Notes under the pieces: generated by a model
Told to the model about the DNA's origin: nothing
The model's database searches: none
What the model saw: the letters and a program-made list of their open reading frames with translations, nothing else
In this document: piece after piece, positions 1 through 9,841 of the stretch
Layout of the letters: every line of letters begins with the position of its first letter
Numbering within the stretch: position 1 is the first letter of the stretch
Made by a program: the position numbers and the translations under genes
From: Collybia mongolica
Taxonomy: Eukaryota; Basidiomycota; Agaricomycetes; Agaricales; Clitocybaceae
Assembly: GCA_013420905.1 (NCBI GenBank)
Contig: JAAXNY010000003.1
Span: 186,001 to 250,000, forward strand
Length of the DNA stretch: 64,000 nucleotides
Direction: 5' to 3'

Positions 1-1059
1 ATGGTAACAAGTCAAGAAGCAGTGTGCTGGCTGTACAACTCCCGATTCTACAAGTACAGCCAAAATCTGCACAGCTTGGGTTGGTTGATGTCTCCCTAGG
101 CCTGTCATCATTTCTCTTCAGTGATTCCTATAGCAGGTGAGGTGATTAGATAATTGGAAGAAGGTGAGGCCTACCAAAATACAACACCAAAAATTGCTGT
201 AGCTGCAACATTTGTTGCAAGGGATAGGCAAATACCAAGAGTGTCAAGGATGCCATCCAGTGGCTCATACCTTAATTCTAGCGGATGCCCAGCAACTACT
301 ATTGTTTTGATTATCATATCTGCAAAGAGAGAGGCTTATGGTTATGAACATGAGCATTGTGAGGTTGTTGGTGGCAAAAAATAGATAGTGACGTGCCTGC
401 TGAGCCAAGCAATAAGAACAAAGGTAAGGCCATTAATAACCATTTTCTCTGTTGCATCAAAGCAAATGCTCTCCAGATAACAACACCATCACTGATAATA
501 AACTAGCCATTTTGATTACTTGGCTAATTGCTTTGTATTGCTTCTGGTAAAAACTCACCCCAATAAAAGGTATCCACAAGGTTAATAAGTTGGTCCCCAG
601 CAACAGGTGATTTACCAATGGAGGTCTCTCTGCCAGTGGTAAATCTTGATATTGAATGAAGGCTGAATGGATGAGAATTCCAAGCCCTGCAACTGTGGTG
701 GCCTCTTGGGTGGTAGCCAGTATGAAAGTGATGCTACACATTAGGAACATGTAAGTTTGAGCCTGGGTTGTTTCCTTTCTTTTCCTGGTAGGGGACATCA
801 TTTTTGTTACCTTCAAGGCCGCATCCATAATGGGATTACATACAGATGGGTTATGATTGCCTGAAAATAGAGGAGTACAAATAGGCCTACATAGATGTGA
901 AATTGTTTGCCTTAGAGCAATGAATAATATGACATTGAGGCATGGTGACATACCATAAATCAGGGTGGATGAAAAAGTCTGCACTAGTGAGAGCATAAGC
1001 GCTTCTCCCAAGTGGACCAGTAGGATTTCGTCAGGATTATCCTGGCTTGTGGAAGACAT
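1..1059 (-). CDS. Fungal multi-pass membrane protein (ESG-type family), 3' end beyond window
   Basis: Minus-strand multi-exon gene starting at the ATG at 1059-1057 (MSSTSQDN...). Hydrophobic exons read in order: LGEALMLSLVQTFSSTLIYG, then LFVLLYFQAIITHLY after a ~60 nt intron, then TYMFLMCSITFILATT and LLLGTNLLTLWIPFIG, then a DGVVIWRAFALMQQRKWLL exon (about 450-510), a LGICLSLATNVAATAIFGVVFW exon (about 165-245), and finally ILAVLVESGVVQ near 1-50. The D(G)-x-x-I-W-R motif and the late V-E-S-G motif are typical of a large uncharacterised agaricomycete membrane protein family; the gene at 55457-57041 has the same layout. Each junction I checked has GT-AG ends, so I read it as spliced rather than decayed, but not every phase was verified. 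The function is unknown; the topology (about seven helices) is inferred. Confidence 0.6.
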
Positions 1060-1844
1060 TGTACAGCAGAAATTTGCTCTGAGTGTAGAAATGCAAAGCT
1101 TGGATTAGACTACTAAATAGCTTTATATGCGAAACAATGGGACCATTTTTGACGATAGCCCATGATACATTTAGTTCATGATTTCTTGATGATCAGATGT
1201 GGTTGTTTCACTGAGCTTATTTTGGTCAAGATAGTACCAAATTGATGCCGGATGTAGATGTGTGTCGGAGAGTGATCGTGCCGCGACCTGACCGTGGCAT
1301 TTGATGTAGCATTGAGCTGAATTTTGACAGCGTCTATTACAGGAGCGGTCCATTCTGGCGATGAAACAAAGATCTACGTCCCACAGGCTTGACCTGGCAC
1401 ATATATTCATAAGCCGCCATCACTGTATGTCATTGTGAGTAACTTCACCACCATGCGGCAAGTAGGGTTAGTGTTATCGGCTCCACAGAGGCGACTCTGT
1501 CAACTAGGTGGTCCATAGCTTGCCTCACTCACCGAATCTGGCATGATTCTCCCAGAGTATCCCTCATTACTTGTAAGCCCACTCAGTCTCCAGTGTTGGC
1601 ATTCTTATATTCCAGGATCAGAGCCGCTATCCATCGGCATCATTCTGGTAATAGAATAGCCTACTGCTCAGTTCCCGTCCCTTGCCCAATGCGAACACAA
1701 CAATGGTCCGTATCCCCTAGCTTGTACATAGTATTACTATGCACCGAATCACTCCCCAGCACGCGTGAAATGTGTCTACATCAGAAACCAAGTAGATCGA
1801 TAGCTGAACGCTTGAGCGCTTGAGATCGAGCTAACACTATTAAT
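1060..1844. other. Intergenic, no supported gene
   Basis: Short ORFs on both strands show no recognisable motif, no hydrophobic pattern and no flanking splice logic. The AT-rich part near 1100-1160 may be the promoter of the membrane protein gene to the left. Confidence 0.4.
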
Positions 1845-2735
1845 GTGTGTGTCTGAAGTCTGAAACTCAAGTGCCTAAAAATAGAAAGATCTTGATGTTT
1901 CCTGGAAATTTCAGGTCAGTGGAAGAAGAGAAGTTCCGGGTTGAGATGAGATTGGAATGGTAAGAACCGGTGTAGTAGGTATCTACCTGTTTGCATTTGG
2001 ATAGGTTGGAATTGGAGAATCAAATGTCAAGCTATCTGAGTTGATCCAACGGATTTTTCAAAGAAACGTGTTCAGAATATGTGTCCTTTCGATTTGTAAA
2101 CACCTCATGGGGCCATCCGACGGAGACGGTATATTAGTTGGATGGATGGTGAGGTTATCGCGCAGAGAATATTTGATCTGGGAGGATATTTCAGTCGGAG
2201 CTCAATTTGACGCAACCACGTGGTTTGGGCTTGGGTTTCCGATGTTGAAATTCCCCGAAGCCACCTTAGATACCGAGGCACCACTAGAACGAGAGAATAC
2301 TCTCGCTCACTTGTGTAAACTTGGTTTGGGTCTCCCACGATCCTTCAAGTCTTTCCAATGGTTTTAGTCAGGGTCAGAGGTTTCTGGAGCCGGAATACGC
2401 TTCTTGTTTTAAATAGTTTTTTTGGAAAGTTCAAGGATTACGGTGACTTAATGATTGAGACAGGCACAGGCTGGGCCTGGAAGGAAGGGTATGTCCTTCA
2501 ACTCTACGTTCCTCCCTTCCATTCTCTGCTTCTAAACCACTCCCACCGGATGCCTCTACATGGGACTGATGCGCACAAATTGCTCGACTTCCTCCAGAAC
2601 ACTTTCGGCAATTCCACGCCCCCTCCTTACTGCGAGCTAGCGCCGCCGTACAGTTTCCCTGTATGTCAACGGCTGTACTTAACCTGAAGTATAGGCGGGA
2701 TGTAAAGATTTTAGAAGAAGATGGAAATACGCGGA
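1845..2735 (+). repeat. Unknown dispersed repeat, copy 1 (~0.9 kb)
   Basis: This stretch is collinear with 7458-8335. Shared landmarks in the same order include TCTGAAACTCAAGTGCCTA, GGTAAGAACCGGTGTAGTAG, GTCAAGCTATCTG(A/G)GTTGATCCAA, TCGGAGCTCAATTTG, CCGAAGCCAC, TTACTGCGAGCTAG and TAGGCGGGATGT. The two copies differ by many substitutions and small indels. ORFs are short, are not shared between copies, and resemble no protein I know. Ends were set where similarity fades; no terminal inverted repeat or target duplication was seen. It could be a decayed non-autonomous element or an old segmental duplication. Confidence 0.65.
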
Positions 2736-4015
2736 GCAGAGATGTAGTACGGGTGTAGGGATAAAACACGATGTGCTAGTGCGTTCTCTCCCTTTTTTTT
2801 CCCTTCTCAATCTTATTTTTCGCTTCTCTTTTGAAACGGAACCTTCAATGTGCTTACAGGCGATGATGAGCCGTTGGCTCAAACGCCGCAAGGCGCTCGC
2901 CAGTCCAATCACAAGGCCGCCATTTCCCACACCTAAATGACCCCTACTCATCATGATTTGTTCCGGAGGGCCTTTTGTGACATGGGCAGAAACCAGGCCC
3001 AGTACAAACATGCTGCTATGCTCCAACGTCCACGCATACAGGTCCTATTACTCATGCATCGCCGTTTTATTATGAAAATCGAGAATGCGTGGCATTGTAC
3101 AAAGTGTGCCGCTGTTATTCGCGATTCCGTCCATCTCAACTGTTGGTCCACGCAAGGTTAGATCTATGGGGAGTACAAGGCGGTGGGTAGCGCTACCTTG
3201 CCAGATTTCCCCAGGATAAACGGTTTATCTCTCAGATAAATCGTTCTTGCTTCAATGTTAAGTACTAATTTAATGAGACACCAAGTTAATCATAGAGTCC
3301 TAAAACATATTCTTGTAGGTATACCCCAAGATTACTCTGAATCTGGGGTTCAACGCCACAATCGATGGGTCAGAATCGTGAGGCAAACAGGAAGCACCAA
3401 AAGCTGCACCCACAAACACCGAAACCTTGTTTTATTACTTGCCGCTACAAGTATGGGATGGTTTGAAATGAGGATGGAGCTACAGGGTGTAAGACATCAT
3501 ACCATACCGACTTCCGAGGCCCTTGTGTGCCGAAAAGTCACAGACCGTCGTCGTCCCAGGGCTCTGGCCCCAGCAGCAACTTTGGTATTATTCATATACA
3601 AATATGGAATGATGCCATCATATGTAGGTATGAAACCATGGTCGAATGGATTGTGCTTCACGGCGCTTTGAGTCAGTTTTAAATGATTCTTGGACACGTC
3701 ACCATGAAGTGATGGCATAGACAACTCGCTTATCGTCTAAGCATCTTCAGCACTTCTAAACTGTCCTTCTAACCAATCCAATAAGATATTTTGTAAAGTT
3801 CTCATTCTTATCACATCGTAACAAACTAACGTCATAGAGGTGTGTTGACGGTTGTGTAAATATTTTGTAGCTCAGATTCAAATTGTGTCTGTGTTTCAGG
3901 TTGAGAACGTTTTAAACACGTTTGTCGTCCTCACTACCCATCCTTGATACAAGCAAAAGGTGAGAAATGAACACGAAACTGTTACGACATTCAAGACTAA
4001 TGATGACTCCCTAGT
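2736..4015. other. Intergenic, upstream region of F-box gene
   Basis: No convincing coding pattern. The longest ORF (3255-3671, plus) has no known motif. It contains a pyrimidine-rich tract near 2785-2835. The last 200 bases should hold the promoter and 5' UTR of the F-box gene. Confidence 0.4.
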
Positions 4016-5611
4016 ATGACTCTACCCCAACTCACCGCGAAGTTTCCCGACGAAGAGATGCGGCCCGATTTTGAGTTGAACGTCGGCCGGTCTAATGAGA
4101 TCATGCCGGATAATGAGAAGACGATCGTCAGGAACCTCCTCTTAAACGCTCAGAACGGTTTGGACGAACTTGATGCCGAGATCTCTCGAGTAAAATCCCT
4201 TCTCACAACGCTACAACAACAACGTGAGGACTCCGTATCCCGAATAGTGCAGTTTAAAATAGCACTCTCCAACGAGAAGCTGCTTCCGCCAGAAATATTA
4301 GCGAAGATTTTCGTCCTATCGCTTCCGTCCGACAGTGTAAACTTGCGACACCGCCCGGACGAAACGCCATGGACGTACCTCTATGTCTCTTCGCGATGGA
4401 GGCGGGTGGCGTTGGACGAACATCGCCTTTGGAGTGCATTGGTGGTGGACACGTCGATAGGTGTGACCAAATCATGGTTGCAAAGCCTCTGGTCACCCAA
4501 TCCAGGTTCGGAGTTTTTGGTGTCTCTTCGCCTCGAACAACAATACCCCACGACCACTATCCATCATCTTTTATCAGATTATGCTCCCAGACTCAAGTCC
4601 CTTTCCATCATGGGTACCAAGGATGAAATATTAGTATTAACACATACCGTCACACTCAACTTTAAACACCTGGAGTCAGTCACCCTCGAATGGACACACC
4701 AGTCAGGCACGCCTGGTCCTCCCGGGCCGCTATTCAACAGTACACCCAGCCTCGCTAACGTGGAAATGATCGGACCACATGAACGCCTCTCTGAACGGAT
4801 ACTGGACCTTCCCTGGTCCCAATTGTCCAGCCTTCAACTCACCAACGTCTTTCACCCACTGACAACGTTCTACTCAATTCTCAGCCAGTCCCCTAATCTG
4901 GTTCATTTCAAGGCGAGTGTGGGCGGGTTCGAGGTTGACACAGATTATATCCCACATATGAAATCCTTACCCAATATCGTCCTCCCGGTCCTCCGCAAGC
5001 TGTCGCTCGTTCTAGACTTTTATTGCCAGGTAGACGGACACTTTCAACGTCTAATGGCTCCATCACTACAAAATCTTGACATCGCACACCTAAGGTTTCC
5101 AGAACCTGCTCCAACAGTACATCCATTCCCGCACGCGGAATTTATTGCTATGCTCGAGAGATCTCCTCACCTAAAGGCGTTCGTTTTAGGGTATAAGGTT
5201 TCGGATGCCGAGTTGATGGCAATTCTAAAGAAAACGCCTGAATTAAAACAACTTCTCCTCTGTAGAGTAAACCCTCTCTCAGGCGATGCTTTTGATATGA
5301 TGCGGCACGGAGAGCTCTTACCGCAGCTTAAGCACCTGGTTTGTATCACGGATTCGCCAAACTCAGCTTTGGACCTCTTAGAATACCAATGTTCGCGCAA
5401 TGACCCTCAGGAGCACCCTGGACTATCTACAGCCTATATTGGTTATCCACGGCTTTACAACACAGCAGGAGTCTGGGAACGCTTTTGGAAAATGGAACCA
5501 CAGTTTCGTGCAAGCGGAAGGCAAATAGTCGTTGAGGAGAGACACCTGGAACCTTCATATTCTAGACGGCATGTCCTCTCCTTATCCAGACAATATCGGT
5601 TCTCAATTTAG
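4016..5611 (+). CDS. F-box-like / LRR-type protein 1
   Basis: Intronless 531-residue ORF from the ATG at 4016. A coiled-coil-like segment (about residues 37-82, D-E-L-D-A-E-I-S-R-V-K-S-L-L) precedes an F-box-like core, LLPPEILAKIFVLSLP at about residues 90-105, then the usual W-x-x-L-x-x-V-S-x-x-W-R-x-V-A-L-D-x-x-x-L-W motif at about 121-142. The rest is a series of leucine-rich segments (for example LPWSQLSSLQLTNVF, LPNIVLPVLRKLSL, APSLQNLDIAHLRFP), as in agaricomycete F-box proteins. By family it would bridge SKP1 and a substrate in an SCF ubiquitin ligase; the substrate cannot be told. The paralogue at 23978 has the same plan but little close identity. Confidence 0.85.
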   Translation: MTLPQLTAKFPDEEMRPDFELNVGRSNEIMPDNEKTIVRNLLLNAQNGLDELDAEISRVKSLLTTLQQQREDSVSRIVQFKIALSNEKLLPPEILAKIFVLSLPSDSVNLRHRPDETPWTYLYVSSRWRRVALDEHRLWSALVVDTSIGVTKSWLQSLWSPNPGSEFLVSLRLEQQYPTTTIHHLLSDYAPRLKSLSIMGTKDEILVLTHTVTLNFKHLESVTLEWTHQSGTPGPPGPLFNSTPSLANVEMIGPHERLSERILDLPWSQLSSLQLTNVFHPLTTFYSILSQSPNLVHFKASVGGFEVDTDYIPHMKSLPNIVLPVLRKLSLVLDFYCQVDGHFQRLMAPSLQNLDIAHLRFPEPAPTVHPFPHAEFIAMLERSPHLKAFVLGYKVSDAELMAILKKTPELKQLLLCRVNPLSGDAFDMMRHGELLPQLKHLVCITDSPNSALDLLEYQCSRNDPQEHPGLSTAYIGYPRLYNTAGVWERFWKMEPQFRASGRQIVVEERHLEPSYSRRHVLSLSRQYRFSI

Positions 5612-7457
5612 CACACATTAGAATCCCTGATATTTAAGAAAGTCTGGAACGAATGGACCATACGCACAGCAAGTTGTATGTCTTATCCAATTGTCAAAGA
5701 CCTTAGTCTTTTGGATGCCTTTGGGCGAGGCGACAACCCCAGTACTTTTCAAGGCGATTTATTGACAGAAATTAACGGAGAGTGGATTCGAAGCAGATGT
5801 CGTAAAATGTAACGTTACAAATACTGAGAAAAAGCCGATAGAGGGTCAAAAAGACCTCACATCTATAGCACACTTGTTGATGCGCCGCAAAACTTCGTGT
5901 GGTTTGGTTTCCGTTGTGATTACAAGGTTAAGTGTGGTCATGGTCCATATGGCCGGATTGAAACATGATCTGGACGTGATGGCTTGGTTCTCGGGAGATT
6001 GCAGGTAAGTCACTGTCTACACTATCGAATACAGTGTTGAATCCGTGATCGAGTTCTGGCGATCAAATAACATACCATGGACTCTGCGACAGACACAAGA
6101 TAGCCGCCCAACTCCGGAACCTTGCACAATGTATGAAACGAAATGGGACTCGTATTCAGGATCTGCACAGCAATTTCGCCCGTGAAGAAATTACCCTCTA
6201 GATCCTTGCTGAGATGTTCAAGTGATATTGTGATTATCGAGCGGTATATCCGCCCCAAAAGCATCAAATGAACACGTAGTGATTTGGAAGTACCTATTCT
6301 CGCTATAAAAGCTTACCACTTCAGTGCTTGAGCTCGAGTCAACACTATCAATGCACACCCCCGTTCGAAGTTCCTTGAATTCCTTGTGAGTACCTGACTC
6401 CTTCAAGGAAACGGAACGACTTTTCTGCGCATATACAAAGTTTATGAGCACTGGGTGAAAAGAACGCTTGGGTGTGGTAACGGGAATAAGCACGCGCATT
6501 ATCAACAGTTACTCATGCGTCACAGGATCTTCGCATGTATGTACAGTATATCCATGTACAACATGCTAGCGAAGCATTATCCAGTGGGACAATGCAAAAC
6601 ACGAAATAAATAGAGAGTTGTATAAGGGGCTACCGAAAAACACCCAGATATGACCAACCAAGGGGTTGGTCGCCGGGACAAAAAGAAGCAAGGAGGAAAA
6701 AATGGAGCGGTTTGCAAAGACTCAGAGGGAAGAGTTGGCGGGGAATTATGGACAACTATGGACAACAAGTAAAAAAGGTGGGAAGTAAGCCAGAGCCCAG
6801 GGAAGTGGAATAGGTCCAAGGGGAGTATAGGAAATGAAATGTGACGCCGTTGTGATTACCGATTGAGATTGGATAGGCGATGCGTTAGAAGGTGGCGACA
6901 GGAGAGGAAGGCGTTGGCGGTGGTTGTGCCTAGTGGCCACCTCATATGACATGGTGGGGCTAATCCGTATGCACTCAGCAGTAGCTGACGTCCTAATTCA
7001 CTCAAGACTTCGTCATTTCACCATACCTCCCCAGGACCAATCAGCAACGCAACAACGCGCTTTGAACATCCTAACCAGCTCCTTTCCCCGAGCCTCCAGT
7101 GAATGCCTTGACGTGTGATGATTAGGTTGTCGATGCTCGTTCCACTAAGTTAACTAATGTGGAGAGTAAGAGGGAGGAGCGGGAATGACAAGGTTGCAGG
7201 GAAGTGCTTCTGGCCTTTGTGATTTCGCGACGTTAAGCCACATGGCGTCGGGATTCGAACGCGTATTTATTTCGCATTTGGCTTTTGCATTGGCTCAACT
7301 TCGTTCGAGAGCGCAAAAAAATGCAAGCCCAAATCGGCAATAATTTAAATTTCCATTACATCGCCAACCCGGCACCGATAGAATCGCAAAATGTGATCGT
7401 TCTAAGTCTAACGAACCCATTACCATGTCAAAAGCATGATGATCAGATGGCATGTGT
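5612..7457. other. Intergenic, no supported gene
   Basis: Two overlapping minus-strand ORFs at 6022-6505 could be parts of a small spliced gene or a remnant (ser-rich CIDSVDSSSSTEV then AFGADIPLDNHNIT / GRIYRSIITISLEHLSKDLEG), but I know no family for them and could not fix the splice sites. The remainder shows nothing. Confidence 0.35.
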
Positions 7458-8335
7458 GCTTGGAATCTGAAACTCAAGTGCCTAGAGAAATGGAAAGATC
7501 TTGACGGTTGCCGAGGCGTCCGGGCCAGTAAAGAAAGAGCAGTTCTGGGTTGAGGTGAGATGGGAATGGTAAGAACCGGTGTAGTAGCTGGTTGCATTTG
7601 GTTAAGTTAGAAATAGAGAAATCGAACGTCAAGCTATCTGGGTTGATCCAATGATTTTTTTATTGTAATGTGTTGTGATTTGTCTCCTTTCTATTTGTAA
7701 GTACTTCACGGGGCCGTCTGACAAGGGCAATATATTTAGTTAGTTGGATCGTGTGGTTATATAACGCCCAGAAGGTCTGATGAAGAAGGATGTTTCGGTC
7801 GGAGCTCAATTTGGTGTGACCAAGCAATACCACGTGGTCCGGACTTGGATGGCGCCTTTCTAATGTCGAAATTTTGAAACCCGCATACCCCGAAGCCACA
7901 GATACCGAGGTACTACTACCACACAATCCTCTCACTTGCTTGCGTAAAATAGGCTTAGGTCTCTCCCACCATTCTCGGAGTCCTTCCGCGAGGTTTGATG
8001 GAAATGGTTTCTTTGGAAAGCACAACGGTTGCGGACCTGCGGTAACTTCGTGGTTAGAACAGGTGCGGACTCGAGCCTCAGAGGAAGGGTATATCCTTCC
8101 ATTCCGTGTCCCCCCCCTTCCATTCTGCTCTTCTAAGACACTCCCACTGTAGGCCTCTACACAGAACTGGTCCCGGTAATTGCTCGACTTTTTCCAAAAC
8201 ACTTTCTGCAAGTCTACTCCCCCGGCTTACTGCGAGCTAGAGCCACCGTACAGGATCCATGTGTTCCAACAACTGCACTTAACTTGGAGTTTAGGCGGGA
8301 TGTCCGGATTATAGGAGAAAATGTAATATTTTCGC
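7458..8335 (+). repeat. Unknown dispersed repeat, copy 2 (~0.9 kb)
   Basis: Same orientation and order of blocks as 1845-2735. The left boundary follows GGCATGTGTGCTTGGA and the right boundary lies just after TTAGGCGGGATGTCCGGATT. The 183-residue minus ORF inside (7660-8211) is not preserved in copy 1, so I do not call it a gene. Confidence 0.65.
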
Positions 8336-9841
8336 ACGGTGCCATACGGAATGGTCGATCTTCCGCGTGCAAAATTCTGTTAAACGTCACCTCACCCTAG
8401 TTCTCGGGACCTGAATTTCGAGTATTGGACTTGCAATCCCTAACTAGCCATTCATTTTGCGTAGCATCGCACCCGCGAAGTCCCGTCTGGTTCGTGGCCC
8501 TGAACTATATTATTGATACTCTACAACTCTTCTACAGGGGTTTCTAGAGTTATGTCGAATTTGAAAGGTCTTACTCAGGGAAGAAAGGTACGTGAAATAG
8601 AATGCAACGTGGTGGGAGTGTGGACGCATGCACTCAAAAGTTGTGATCAACAGCTCCCTGCGATGTCCAGATTTTCTATGATGCGCTTTTCTTTTATTCT
8701 TATTCTTATTCTCCCATGAAAGTATTTATGTATATTACTCTGAGTCGGGGACCCGCAACGCTACAAGTAAGAATAGGGCTGGAATAAGGATTATACTGGT
8801 CGAGCGTTTGGCATTTGTGGCACACCTGTTGTATATCGTTCATTTCCTGGATGCGAGGTTTGTTATCCGATTTAGAAGCATTGGTGGCACAGTTGACAGT
8901 CACAAAAAAACACAAAGCCTCCGATCATTACAATTTGTTACCGTTGTTCACCGCCTTGGAGCTGGTACTAGCTAAGCTCACCGTACTAGATATGGCGACT
9001 GAATACCCAGCTATACTGTACTCTGCCACGCTCACGCTTGTGGAAGAGTCCAGGATCCCCAAGCATTCAACCAAGGATCCCCAGAAATGAACGGATTGTC
9101 TCGAGAGCTGGCAGAGAGGTTACACCAGGTATTTTATCATAACATTGACATGCTGGTTAGCTGCTCTTGAAGTTGATAAATATAGGTTCGCTTTCTCCTG
9201 TAGTGAAAGAAGTATGTTGTCGAACCATGTCCCTGTATATGATATGATTCCATTCATACCGACCATGCAGGACCTTCGTCTGACGCGAAAGCAAAAGCAT
9301 CGTTGCGCAATTTGGCACCCATTGCCATGACTAGTGTTGTGGCCAGTGGATATCAACCGTCTCGTTCATATCTTTCAACGCGAACGCAAAGTCTGATCCA
9401 TACAACAATGGTATATTGCTACGGTATCAATATCAGGTGACGACAGTCATCATGAACTGTTTCCAGTCATTGTCACTCACCTGGAGTATCATCAGATACG
9501 AGAAAACCAGGGCTATTCAGTATTACGCGAGCCCTGAACGCAGAGTTCTAATACGGATTGTTCAGCTATAAGTACATCAAAGGCTCTCTTTCGACATCAG
9601 GATCAGCCGAGGTGATGAGATCATCGCGAGGTTGCTGTTTTTCTAAAATATTACTTCTTCTGTCTCTGAAGGTGTGGTGATAGCGATGCAAAGTTGACGG
9701 GGTATCCTCACGATCCTAATCACAACAGATACAGATATGAGCGTACCACGCAGCTCGTCGCCCTAGAGAATCGCATGTATGTATAAATGTCTGTCCCACT
9801 TCACGTCCCTTATGCTCACACCCCATCAACTGTGGATACAT
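8336..9841. other. Intergenic, no supported gene; includes 5' flank of DUF6534 gene A
   Basis: Short ORFs only (for example 8815-9090 plus, 91 residues) with no family signal. The promoter of the gene starting at 9842 should lie in the last few hundred bases. Confidence 0.4.

Noticed and set aside
3221..3240. Short inverted repeat TTTATCT-CTC-AGATAAA
   Set aside because: A 7-bp palindrome in AT-rich DNA is expected by chance, and no gene end or T-run sits next to it.
7240..7270. B-box-like sequence (minus strand TTCGAATCCCGAC) suggesting a tRNA
   Set aside because: No T-stem, acceptor or anticodon stem pairs around it.
7660..8211. 183-residue minus ORF
   Set aside because: It lies inside repeat copy 2, is not preserved in copy 1 and shows no domain.
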